A stretch of DNA of 64,000 nt from Microbacterium azadirachtae (GTDB taxonomy: Bacteria > Actinomycetota > Actinomycetes > Actinomycetales > Microbacteriaceae): contig NZ_JYIX01000040.1 in NCBI RefSeq assembly GCF_000956505.1, positions 186,001 through 250,000 of the forward strand, given 5' to 3'. The notes under the pieces were generated by a model, which was given only the letters and a program-made list of their open reading frames with translations, was not told where the DNA came from and did no database searches. Positions within the stretch are counted from its first letter, which is position 1. Each line of letters opens with the position of its first letter. Of this stretch, positions 50,157 to 58,233 are shown one piece after another. A program made the position numbers and the translations under genes.

Positions 50157-51674
50157 ATGGAACTTTTCACCGACATCGAGGCACAGGTTCAGGCCCTGCG
50201 CGCGCTGCTCGGTGATGCCCTCGAACCGACCGATCTCATCCCGCTCATCGAGAGGCTCGACGACGCGCAAGCAGTCGATGCGCTCACGGCGGCGACAGCG
50301 CTGGTCCAGGACGGGGAGAGGATCCGGGCGGCGGCCACGGGCGTCATCGCGGCTCGTTCTTCCCGCGAAGCCGGGCAGAACGGACTCGCCCAGTCCCGCG
50401 GACACAGGAACGTCGCCTCCCTCGTGCAGGAGATCACGGGCTCGACGAGGGCCGAGGCCGGCCGGCAGGTGCGCATCGGCGAGTCGCTCCGCACCTCTGC
50501 AGTCGCGGCGGCTTCCTCCGTCCCGGCCGTCGGCGACCCGTCTTCGGACGACGAATCGACTCGCGCGGATATGCCGATCACGCCCTGGCACACCGAACTC
50601 GACCGCGCCCTGCTCGACGGGCGGATCACGTCGGCGCAGCACGACGCGATCCGTCAGGGGCTCGCAGATCCTCCACGCTCCGACCAGACCGAGCACGAGT
50701 CCGAGTGCGACGAGACCGAGCACGACGCGCTCCTGCGCGAGCTGTGGGAGGTGGCCGCAGATCAGCTCATCGGCGCGGCGGCGCACGACACGCCTGAGAT
50801 GCTGAGCTCCGCGGCTCGCTCGATCCGCGACCGGCTCGATCCCGATGGTGCGCGCCGACGGTTCCAGGAACGGCACTCGCGGCGCTCATTCCGCGTGTGG
50901 ACCACGGACGACGGTCACAAGCGGGGCACGATCGACTTCGATGACGAAGGCTACGCGTGGGCGACCACCATCATCGCCAACGCCATGCGCCCGCGGACCG
51001 GCGGCCCTCGCTTCGTCGACGCCGAGGAGAAGGCCCGCGCGAAGGCTCTGACCGACGATCCGCGCACGAACGACCAGCTGACCTACGACCTGTTCCTCGA
51101 TCTGCTCCGCACCGGGGCCCTCGCCGACGCCCCGGCCGTGTTCGGCGCGCGACGTGCGGGAGTCCGCATCGTGCAGGTCGTGAACGGCGAGGGCATCGCA
51201 GATCCGATCGCACACGCGGAGGATCACCTGCACTCATTCCCCTCGGCGGTCGCCCAGCAGCAGACGTGCGATGTCGGCGCTGTCAGGGTCACGGTCGATT
51301 CCCGTGGGAACCCGCTCGACGTCGGCCGCGAACACCGCCTCTTCACACCCAAGCAGCGCGTCGCGCTCGCCATCCGAGACGGTGGATGCCGATGGACGGG
51401 CTGCGATCGGCCGGCGTCCTTCGGCGAAGCACGCCACCTCGATGAGTGGGTCCAGGATGACGGGCGGACCGACATCGACCGCGGCATCCTGCTGTGCAGG
51501 TTCCATCACATGCAACTGCACCACGGCGGCTGGCGGATCACCCGTCACGAGAAGGAAGACTTCGTCCTTCATCACCCTCGCGGGCAGACCTTCGCGCTCC
51601 CTCCCCGACCTGCCCTCCGATACGCCTGGGCGGGCGTCCGACCATGGCGGAAGCGATTCCGCGCGGCGGCATGA
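50157..51674 (+). CDS. DUF222 / HNH endonuclease (13E12 type)
   Basis: 505 residues. Helical DUF222 region (about 1-250), then an HNH motif: IRDGGCRWTGCDRPASFGEARHLDEWVQDDGRTDIDRGILLCRFHHMQLHHGGW (about 405-458), with Cys pair and HH..H for zinc. These genes occur in many copies in actinobacteria and were named for the REP13E12 repeats. Function is not established. It has no obvious terminal repeats here. Confidence 0.85.
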   Translation: MELFTDIEAQVQALRALLGDALEPTDLIPLIERLDDAQAVDALTAATALVQDGERIRAAATGVIAARSSREAGQNGLAQSRGHRNVASLVQEITGSTRAEAGRQVRIGESLRTSAVAAASSVPAVGDPSSDDESTRADMPITPWHTELDRALLDGRITSAQHDAIRQGLADPPRSDQTEHESECDETEHDALLRELWEVAADQLIGAAAHDTPEMLSSAARSIRDRLDPDGARRRFQERHSRRSFRVWTTDDGHKRGTIDFDDEGYAWATTIIANAMRPRTGGPRFVDAEEKARAKALTDDPRTNDQLTYDLFLDLLRTGALADAPAVFGARRAGVRIVQVVNGEGIADPIAHAEDHLHSFPSAVAQQQTCDVGAVRVTVDSRGNPLDVGREHRLFTPKQRVALAIRDGGCRWTGCDRPASFGEARHLDEWVQDDGRTDIDRGILLCRFHHMQLHHGGWRITRHEKEDFVLHHPRGQTFALPPRPALRYAWAGVRPWRKRFRAAA

Positions 51675-51692
51675 CGGGATCGCGGAAAGCGA

Positions 51693-52265
51693 TCAGTCGC
51701 GAGCCCAGGTGATCTCGTCACGACTGGCCCGCTCACGACTCGTGCCCGCGGACGAGACGTCCCCGGGGGCGTGGGAGGCGCGACCGAACGCGGTCATGGT
51801 GGTGGCCTCCCAATGAGGCGGGATCTGGAACTCGGCGGCGAGCGCGTCGCGATCGAATGCCCGGAATTGGTGCGCGTCGAGTCCGAGATGAAGGCCCTGG
51901 ACAGTCATGTGGGCGACGGCCTGGCCGAGGTCGTAGCCGGCGAACTCCGAGTACGCCCAGTCCGCGGTCCCCTCGACCAGCACCTGCGTGCAGTTCACCA
52001 CCAGCAGCGACGCATCGGGCGCCCACATCGATGAACTCCGCGCGAGATGCGGCACGAGCCGCCGGTGGATCTCATCACCCCGGCGAGCGACGAGGAACAT
52101 CCAGGGCTGGCCGTTCCCCGCAGACGGCGCCATCCGCGCCGCATCCAGCAGCGAATCGACGTGCGCGGCGCCGATCTCGAACTCCGGGTCGAATCCCACC
52201 GGACTGAATCTGCCGGCCAGCGCCGGGTGCACAGCGGGAGCGGCCGGGACCTCGCAGATCGTCAT
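51693..52265 (-). CDS. nitroreductase family protein
   Basis: 190-residue FMN-dependent oxidoreductase. ARMAPSAGNGQPWMFLVARR (about 42-61) is the flavin-binding start; D-L-G-Q-A-V-A-H-M-T-V-Q-G-L-H-L-G-L (about 111-128) and the short C-terminal helix fit the family. Monomer of the usual obligate dimer. CAGACT six bases before ATG 52265 suggests a leaderless message. Followed by nothing in its direction within the cluster. Confidence 0.85.
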   Translation of the reverse strand: MTICEVPAAPAVHPALAGRFSPVGFDPEFEIGAAHVDSLLDAARMAPSAGNGQPWMFLVARRGDEIHRRLVPHLARSSSMWAPDASLLVVNCTQVLVEGTADWAYSEFAGYDLGQAVAHMTVQGLHLGLDAHQFRAFDRDALAAEFQIPPHWEATTMTAFGRASHAPGDVSSAGTSRERASRDEITWARD

Positions 52266-52284
52266 ACGTCCAGTCTGGCGCGGA

Positions 52285-53145
52285 CTACGCCGGCACTGCC
52301 GAGGTCTTCATGACGAGCAGCTGCGGATCCGTCAGATCCAGCGACACTCGGATCGACGCGAACTCCGCGAGCGACGACACGTGCGTGCCGCCGCAGAGGA
52401 TCGATGCGGTGCCCTCGGGCAGCCCGCACACCCAGCGGCGGCGATCCACGATCGTCTCGCCGTCGACCTCGATCCGGCTCGATGCGCCGGACGCCACCCA
52501 GGCGGCGAGCTGCGCGTTGATCCGCTCCTCGCGTTCCGCCAGAGACGCGGCGAAACCCTCGGTATCGAACCCCGCCTTGCGCAGGCTCTTGCCGAGCCGG
52601 TACTCGTCGACCGAGCCGCCCTCGTCGATGAAGCTCGTCTGGTTCGCGCGGCCCTCGAAATCGGGAGTGCCGAGTGCATCGGATCCGGGATCCTTGCGCC
52701 ACAGATCCGCGACCGCGAGATCCAGAGCCAGCGAGGCGAGGTGACAGGCGGTGTGCCCGCGGCTCAGCCCCGCACGACGCTCCGCATCGACCGTCGCCTC
52801 GGCCGAGGCGCCCGCCGCGAGCGCCGAAGGAACGGCCTCGACCCGGTGCCCGACGAGCCACGTCCAGCCCTCGGCACCGCGCTTGACCGGGATGTCCGCA
52901 CCGACCGCGACCTCGCCCTCGTCGCTCACCGCCGCCATGACCGCTTCGGTCACCGCGACCTCGACGTCATCCACGCGCAGCGCACCCCGATCGCCCGGCT
53001 GATCCGGCCAGATGTGGTCGACGGGGTGGAACGGAGTACGGTCCAGCACGACCACCGCTCCGCCCTCCGCCGGATGCACGCCCACGACGCGCGCCGACTC
53101 GACGAGGGACCCCGAGGGGAAGGTGACGACGGTGCTGTGCGACAC
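52285..53145 (-). CDS. alanyl-tRNA editing protein (AlaX type)
   Basis: 286-residue stand-alone editing domain that removes Ser or Gly from tRNA-Ala. Zinc ligands are visible as GHTACHLASL (HxxxH, about 165) and CGGTHVSSL (Cys...His, about 258-266). GTG 53145 was chosen: GGAG is five bases upstream and the sequence before it is not conserved. It lies 19 bases from the nitroreductase gene, so both may be cotranscribed. Confidence 0.85.
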   Translation of the reverse strand: MSHSTVVTFPSGSLVESARVVGVHPAEGGAVVVLDRTPFHPVDHIWPDQPGDRGALRVDDVEVAVTEAVMAAVSDEGEVAVGADIPVKRGAEGWTWLVGHRVEAVPSALAAGASAEATVDAERRAGLSRGHTACHLASLALDLAVADLWRKDPGSDALGTPDFEGRANQTSFIDEGGSVDEYRLGKSLRKAGFDTEGFAASLAEREERINAQLAAWVASGASSRIEVDGETIVDRRRWVCGLPEGTASILCGGTHVSSLAEFASIRVSLDLTDPQLLVMKTSAVPA

Positions 53146-53182
53146 GGAGACTCCAGACAAGGTGACGGGGAACGCCGCGACG

Positions 53183-53509
53183 TCAGTGCGACGGCGGGAT
53201 GGTGAAGCTGGCCAGGAGGCCGTCGGAGACCACGAAGGTCCCGTCCGACTCGCCACTGAAGACGCTGCTGCGCCAGCCGAAGCGGATCCGGGTCGTGTCG
53301 CCGTCGGTGTCCGCGGACAGAACCGTCATGCGGGCGCCGGCGCCGATCGCGTCGGACCCGGCCCAGGCGCGCACGCCCTCGGGGCTCGCCTTGACGGTGC
53401 CCCAGTCGCTGACGAAACCGTCCGGCGTGAAGGCGGCGACGAACGCCTCGGTGTCGGCATCGTTGATGGCGTCGACCATGCGCTGCACGGCAACAGGAAG
53501 CTGGCTCAT
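53183..53509 (-). CDS. NTF2-like / SnoaL-like protein
   Basis: 108-residue alpha+beta cone-fold protein with V-Q-R-M-V-D-A-I-N-D-A-D-T-E-A-F (about 9-24), a typical SnoaL_2 opening, then W-G-T..A..G-V-R-A-W. ATG 53509 follows AGGAGGA. Enzymatic or binding role unknown. It is upstream of the AlaX gene by 37 bases and probably in the same operon. Confidence 0.8.
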   Translation of the reverse strand: MSQLPVAVQRMVDAINDADTEAFVAAFTPDGFVSDWGTVKASPEGVRAWAGSDAIGAGARMTVLSADTDGDTTRIRFGWRSSVFSGESDGTFVVSDGLLASFTIPPSH

Positions 53510-53579
53510 GATTCCTCCTCGGAAAGGTCCCACTCTGTCACGCGGCCCTCCGCAGAGGCCTCGCGCTACGGGGTGCCCC

Positions 53580-54731
53580 TCAGCTGGTGACGACCTGCGC
53601 GGTGCCGAGCGGCGCGTTCGGACCCATCTCGTCGGCGATGCGGTTCGCCTCCTCGATGAGGGTCGCGACGATGTCTTCCTCTGGCACGGTCTTGATGACC
53701 TCGCCCTTGACGAAGATCTGCCCCTTGCCGTTGCCGGAGGCGACGCCGAGGTCGGCCTCGCGGGCCTCGCCAGGACCGTTCACGACACAGCCCATGACGG
53801 CCACGCGCAGCGGCACGGTCATGTCCTTGAGGCCCTCGGTGACGTTCTCGGCGAGCGTGTAGACGTCGACCTGCGCCCGCCCGCAGGAGGGGCAGGACAC
53901 GATCTCGAGCTTGCGCTCGCGCAGGTTCAGCGACTGCAGGATCTGGTGACCGACCTTGACCTCCTCGGCGGGAGGCGCGGACAGCGAGACGCGGATCGTG
54001 TCGCCGATGCCCTCGCCGAGCAGGATCCCGAAGGCGGTCGCCGACTTGATCGTGCCCTGGAACGCCGGACCAGCCTCGGTCACGCCGAGGTGCAGCGGCC
54101 AGTCGCCCATCGCGGCGAGCAGACGGTAGGCCTTCACCATGACGACGGGGTCGTTGTGCTTGACCGAGATCTTGAAGTCATGGAAGTCGTGCTCCTCGAA
54201 CAGCGACGCCTCCCAGCGCGCGCTCTCGGCGAGCGCCTCGGGAGTGGCCTTGCCGTACTTCTCGAGCAGGCGCGGGTCGAGCGAGCCCGCGTTCACGCCG
54301 ATGCGCAACGAGACGCCCGCATCCTTCGCGGCCTTCGCGATCGCGCCGACCTGATCGTCGAACTTGCGGATGTTGCCCGGGTTCACGCGCACCGCAGCAC
54401 AGCCGGCATCGATCGCCTGGAACACGTACTTCGGCTGGAAGTGGATGTCCGCGATGACCGGGATCTGGCTCTTCTTCGCGATGATGTGCAGCACGTCGGC
54501 ATCGTCCTGCGACGGCACCGCCACGCGCACGATCTCGCAGCCGGAGGCCGTGAGCTCGGCGATCTGCTGCAGCGTCCCGTTGATATCGGTGGTCTTCGTG
54601 GTCGTCATCGACTGCACGCTGACGGGAGCACCGCCGCCGACGAGCACCTTGCCGACCTTGATCTGGCGGCTCTTGCGTCGCGGGGCGAGGACGTCGGGGA
54701 TCCGGGGCATCCCCAGGTTCACAGCTGGCAC
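53580..54731 (-). CDS. ispG: (E)-4-hydroxy-3-methylbut-2-enyl diphosphate synthase
   Basis: 383-residue 4Fe-4S enzyme, penultimate step of the MEP isoprenoid pathway. Seen: VQSMTTTKTTDINGTLQQI (about 41-59), ADIHFQPKYV, RVNPGNIRKF, SCPSCGR and GCVVNGPGEAR (about 285-345), which supply the cluster cysteines. GTG 54731, seven bases after TACCCT, is preferred to the 54788 start, whose extra sequence overlaps the trp leader. Normally follows rip1 and dxr; here separated from them by the PhzE-like gene. Confidence 0.95.
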   Translation of the reverse strand: MPAVNLGMPRIPDVLAPRRKSRQIKVGKVLVGGGAPVSVQSMTTTKTTDINGTLQQIAELTASGCEIVRVAVPSQDDADVLHIIAKKSQIPVIADIHFQPKYVFQAIDAGCAAVRVNPGNIRKFDDQVGAIAKAAKDAGVSLRIGVNAGSLDPRLLEKYGKATPEALAESARWEASLFEEHDFHDFKISVKHNDPVVMVKAYRLLAAMGDWPLHLGVTEAGPAFQGTIKSATAFGILLGEGIGDTIRVSLSAPPAEEVKVGHQILQSLNLRERKLEIVSCPSCGRAQVDVYTLAENVTEGLKDMTVPLRVAVMGCVVNGPGEAREADLGVASGNGKGQIFVKGEVIKTVPEEDIVATLIEEANRIADEMGPNAPLGTAQVVTS

Positions 54732-54738
54732 GTCATCC

Positions 54739-54744
54739 AGGGTA
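54739..54744 (-). promoter_or_regulatory. -10 box, leaderless ispG
   Basis: TACCCT on the minus strand, seven bases before GTG 54731. Confidence 0.45.
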
Positions 54745-54774
54745 CCCGTGCGCAGCTGGACAGGATCCGTGTGG

Positions 54775-54780
54775 TAGTTT
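54775..54780 (+). promoter_or_regulatory. -10 box of the trp leader transcript
   Basis: TAGTTT, six bases before the leader ATG at 54787, which would put the 5' end on that ATG. Confidence 0.45.
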
Positions 54781-54786
54781 CGGCGC

Positions 54787-54822
54787 ATGTCCGTGAACCG
54801 CTCTTGGTGGCCCGCCTCTTAG
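54787..54822 (+). CDS. trpL: Trp-codon leader peptide
   Basis: Eleven residues, MSVNRSWWPAS, with two tandem TGG codons at 54805-54810. Its stop is inside the first hairpin of an attenuator. No ribosome site precedes it; TAGTTT at -6 indicates leaderless translation. Ribosome stalling at the Trp codons when charged tRNA-Trp is low would free the anti-terminator. It lies 91 bases before the anthranilate-synthase-type gene. Confidence 0.8.
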   Translation: MSVNRSWWPAS

Positions 54823-54880
54823 GCGGAGAGTTCGCGACCCACGATCCAGACCGCCTTCCGGGGCGGTCTTGTCGTTTCTG
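54812..54880 (+). promoter_or_regulatory. transcription attenuator of the PhzE/TrpEG-like gene
   Basis: Segment 1 CCGCC (54812-54816) pairs with segment 2 GGCGG (54822-54826). Segment 2 can instead pair with segment 3 CCGCC (54851-54855), which otherwise pairs with segment 4 as AGACCGCC/GGCGGTCT (54848-54855 with 54862-54869), followed by TGTCGTTTCT. This is the classical 1:2, 2:3, 3:4 layout. Confidence 0.75.
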
Positions 54881-54913
54881 CCGCGTCGGATCCCTCTTTC
54901 AGGAGAACCCTCA

Positions 54914-56812
54914 ATGACCACCGCCGACCGGATCCACGCCCTCGATTCGTCCTTCGTCCTGCTCGCCCGTGAGGGCTCGGACAACGTCGAGCTGCTCACC
55001 GGCGAGATCGTCGACGTGACGAACCTCGCCGACATCCCCCTGGGCACCGGCGGCGAGCGCCGCGAGGTGTTCTCGCTCGTCCCCTATCGCCAGGTCCGCG
55101 AGCGCGGCTTCGAGGCGCAGGACGACGGCGCCCCGCTGCGCTGCCTGATCGTGGACGAGCACCTGCACCTGCCCGCGGACGAGGTGCGCGCGGCGCTGCC
55201 CGCGGATCCGATCCCGCTGCACGACGGCGGCTTCGACCTCAGCGACGAGGAGTACGCCACGATCGTCGAGCGCGTGATCGCCGACGAGATCGGGCGCGGC
55301 GAGGGTGCGAACTTCGTGATCCGCCGCGACTACACCGCCCGCATCGACACGACGGTCCCTGACGCGGAGCGCACGGCGGCGCTCACCTGGTTCCGAGCAC
55401 TGCTGGAGCACGAGCGCGGCGCGTACTGGACGTTCGCGGTCGTCACCCCCGGCGTGGTCGCGGTCGGCGCGAGCCCCGAGGCGCACGTCGTCGCCCAGGG
55501 CGGCGTCGTGACCATGAACCCCATCTCCGGCACGTTCCGACACCCCGCGGGCGGGTCGACCACGGCGGCGCTGGGCGAGTTCCTCTCCTCGACGAAGGAG
55601 ACCGAGGAACTGTTCATGGTGGTCGACGAGGAGCTCAAGATGATGAGCGCCGTCTGCTCCGACGGCGGTCGGATCACCGGCCCGCACCTCAAGCAGATGT
55701 CGCGACTCACGCACACCGAGTACATGCTCCGCGGCAGCAGCCGGCTGGATCCGCGCGACATCCTGCGCGAGACCATGTTCGCGCCGACCGTGACCGGATC
55801 TCCGATGCAGAACGCGTGCACGGTGATCCGCCGGCACGAGCGCAAGCCTCGTGGCTACTACTCCGGCGTGGCGGCGCTCTTCACGCCGAACGACGCAGGC
55901 GGCCACGACCTGGACGCGCCGATCCTCATCCGGACCGTGTACCTCAAGGACGGCGAGGTCAGCGTGCCGGTCGGCGCCACGCTCGTGCGCCACTCCGATC
56001 CGGCCGGCGAGGTCGGCGAGACCCACGGCAAGGCCGCGGGCGTGCTGGGTGCGATCGGCGCCGTCGCGCGCGACACTGCCGCCGAGGCCCGTGAGGATGC
56101 CGATGCGCCCGGGTCCGGGGCGACCCCGGCCGACGATCCCGCGATCCAGGCTCTGCTCGCCTCTCGCAACGCCCGCCTCGCCGAGTTCTGGATCAACCCG
56201 CAGGACGGCGGCACCGAGGCGTCGACGGCTTCGCCCTTCGCCGGGCGCACGGCCGTGGTCGTGGACGCCGAGGACCGCTTCACCACGATGCTCGCGCACC
56301 AGTTGCGCCACCTCGGACTCGAGGTGCGGATCCAGCCGTGGGCGGAGGCCGACGACGCCGAGATCGACGCCGCCGACCTGCTCATCGCCGGCCCCGGCCC
56401 CGGCGACCCCAGGGACGACTCCTCGCCGCGCATCGCCCGGATGCGCGCGCTCGTGGCACGCCGCCGCGAGACGGCGCGCCCGTTGCTCGCGGTGTGCCTC
56501 AGCCACCAGATCCTCGCGGACTCGCTCGGGATCGAGCTGGCGCCGCTCGCCAGTCCGCACCAGGGTCTGCAGAAGGCGGTGCCGGTGTTCGGCGAGGACG
56601 CCTCCATCGGCTTCTACAACACGTTCACGGCGCGCGTCGCCCCCGGTACGACGGAAGCCGGCGTCGCCGAGGTGTCCGCCGACGCCGCCTCAGGCGACGT
56701 CTACGCGCTGCGCGGCCCGGCGTTCGCCTCCGTGCAGGGCCACCTGGAGTCGATCCTGTCCCGCGACGGCATGACGACCCTGGAACGCCTGGTCGGACAC
56801 GCCCTGAGCTGA
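54914..56812 (+). CDS. PhzE-like anthranilate synthase, TrpE-TrpG fusion
   Basis: 632 residues. Chorismate-binding domain (about 100-400) has VTMNPISGTFRHPAGG (about 196), KETEELFMVVDEELKMM and LRETMFAPTVTGSPMQNACTVI (about 278-300), which are closer to phenazine PhzE (ADIC synthase) than to standard TrpE. The C-terminal glutamine amidotransferase (about 435-632) has LIAGPGPGDPRDD, nucleophile Cys in LAVCLSHQI (about 532-540) and G-H-L-E-S replacing the common HPE. ATG 54914 follows AGGAG. The Trp leader implies control by tryptophan, so anthranilate or ADIC made here feeds, or is sensed with, tryptophan synthesis. No other phz or trp genes are present. Confidence 0.85.
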   Translation: MTTADRIHALDSSFVLLAREGSDNVELLTGEIVDVTNLADIPLGTGGERREVFSLVPYRQVRERGFEAQDDGAPLRCLIVDEHLHLPADEVRAALPADPIPLHDGGFDLSDEEYATIVERVIADEIGRGEGANFVIRRDYTARIDTTVPDAERTAALTWFRALLEHERGAYWTFAVVTPGVVAVGASPEAHVVAQGGVVTMNPISGTFRHPAGGSTTAALGEFLSSTKETEELFMVVDEELKMMSAVCSDGGRITGPHLKQMSRLTHTEYMLRGSSRLDPRDILRETMFAPTVTGSPMQNACTVIRRHERKPRGYYSGVAALFTPNDAGGHDLDAPILIRTVYLKDGEVSVPVGATLVRHSDPAGEVGETHGKAAGVLGAIGAVARDTAAEAREDADAPGSGATPADDPAIQALLASRNARLAEFWINPQDGGTEASTASPFAGRTAVVVDAEDRFTTMLAHQLRHLGLEVRIQPWAEADDAEIDAADLLIAGPGPGDPRDDSSPRIARMRALVARRRETARPLLAVCLSHQILADSLGIELAPLASPHQGLQKAVPVFGEDASIGFYNTFTARVAPGTTEAGVAEVSADAASGDVYALRGPAFASVQGHLESILSRDGMTTLERLVGHALS

Positions 56813-56816
56813 AGAC

Positions 56817-58148
56817 TCAGCCGATCGACACCGGGTTGAACAGGTCGGCGACGAGCAGCAGGCCGCCCATGCCGACGAGCAGCGCGGCCACGACGATCGT
56901 CAACGGCACGAGCCGGGTGGCGTCGACGGGCTTGGGCTTCGGACGCCCGGCCACCTTGGCCCAGGCGCGCTTCAACCCGTCCCACAGCGCGACCACGATG
57001 TGCCCGCCGTCGAGGGGCAGCAGCGGGATCAGGTTGAACACGAACAGCGCGATGTTCAGCGAGCCCATGAGGCTCAGCAGCACGGCGAAGCGGTTCAGCA
57101 GCGGCGCATCGGCCGCGGCCACCTCGCCGGCGATGCGGCCGACGCCGATCACGCTGAGCGGCCCGTTCGGATCCCGCGGGGTGCCGGTGACGAGTGAGAC
57201 GCCCACGTCCCACAGCCGCACCGGCAGGTTGCCGATGAGCTGCACGACGGATCCGGTGTTCGCCATCGCCTGATCGAAACCGGCGGACAGCGGCTGCTGC
57301 ACGTAGGCGAGCTGCGCGCCGACTCCGGCGTAGCCGACCGTGTGCATCACCGCATTGCCCTTGTCGTCCACGACCGCGCGCCCGTTGGCATCCGCCTCCT
57401 GCCGCTGGGCGGCGACAGGGGTCAGCTGCAGCGTGAGCCGGGATCCGTCGCGCTCGACGACGAGCGGGAGGGCCTTGCCTGGCGAGGCCTGGATGATCGC
57501 GCTGGCCTCGGCGAAGGTGCTGACGACCTTCCCGTCGACCGAGACGATCCTGTCCCCCGGCTTCACGCCGGCCTGCGCCGCGGGGGCCACCGGATCCGAT
57601 GCGGAGCACGAGGTCTGCGTGGATCCGGCGGGCAGCACGCACTCCGAGACCGAGGCGATCGTGGTCGTGCCCTGCTGCAGCCCGATGCCGCTCAGCAGCA
57701 CCGTGAACGTGACGACCGCGAGGACCAGGTTCATGAACGGGCCGCCGAACATGACGATGACCCGCTTCCACACCGGCAGCAGGTAGAAGACGCGGCTCGC
57801 GCGCTCGGGGTCGATCGTCTCGTCGTTCGCGGCCCTCGCGTCCTGGATGAGGGTGCGGAAGGCGCCGCGCGATCGGCTCCGCCCTCCGTCGTCGCCCTGA
57901 TCGCCGGGCGAAGGCGGGTACATGCCGGACATGGAGATGAAGCCGCCGATCGGCAGCGCCTTGACGCCGTACTCGGTCTCGCCGATCTTCTTCGAGAAGA
58001 GCCGCGGCCCGAAGCCGATCATGTACTGACCGACGTGCACGCCGAACAGCTTGGCGGGAACGAGATGCCCGAGCTCGTGCAGGGCGATCGAGACACCGAG
58101 CCCGACCAGCACGAACAGCAGGCCGCCGATGTATAGCAGGATCTCCAC
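56817..58148 (-). CDS. rip1: site-2 intramembrane protease, RseP/Rip1 family
   Basis: 443-residue M50 zinc metalloprotease that cleaves anti-sigma factors or other single-pass proteins. Active-site HELGH at residues 24-28 in the first membrane helix; PDZ-like domain (about 190-270) with AAQAGVKPGDRIVSVDG; second zinc ligand in NLIPLLPLDGGH (about 367-378). About four membrane segments. It ends only four bases from the convergent PhzE-like gene. Confidence 0.92.
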   Translation of the reverse strand: MEILLYIGGLLFVLVGLGVSIALHELGHLVPAKLFGVHVGQYMIGFGPRLFSKKIGETEYGVKALPIGGFISMSGMYPPSPGDQGDDGGRSRSRGAFRTLIQDARAANDETIDPERASRVFYLLPVWKRVIVMFGGPFMNLVLAVVTFTVLLSGIGLQQGTTTIASVSECVLPAGSTQTSCSASDPVAPAAQAGVKPGDRIVSVDGKVVSTFAEASAIIQASPGKALPLVVERDGSRLTLQLTPVAAQRQEADANGRAVVDDKGNAVMHTVGYAGVGAQLAYVQQPLSAGFDQAMANTGSVVQLIGNLPVRLWDVGVSLVTGTPRDPNGPLSVIGVGRIAGEVAAADAPLLNRFAVLLSLMGSLNIALFVFNLIPLLPLDGGHIVVALWDGLKRAWAKVAGRPKPKPVDATRLVPLTIVVAALLVGMGGLLLVADLFNPVSIG

Positions 58149-58233
58149 CCCGCCACGTTACCGGTGCCGGGCTAGGAAACGGCCGTGCCGGAGCTGTGCA
58201 CTCGCCAGGATCCAGCGGATCCGGTCCGGTGCC

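Noticed and set aside
50157..51674. DUF222-HNH gene as an intact mobile element
   Set aside because: The motif is typical of 13E12 proteins, but I see no terminal repeats or target duplication around it.
54732..54788. Longer IspG starting at 54788
   Set aside because: It would overlap the trp leader and promoter, lacks family similarity, and GTG 54731 has a TACCCT box seven bases upstream.
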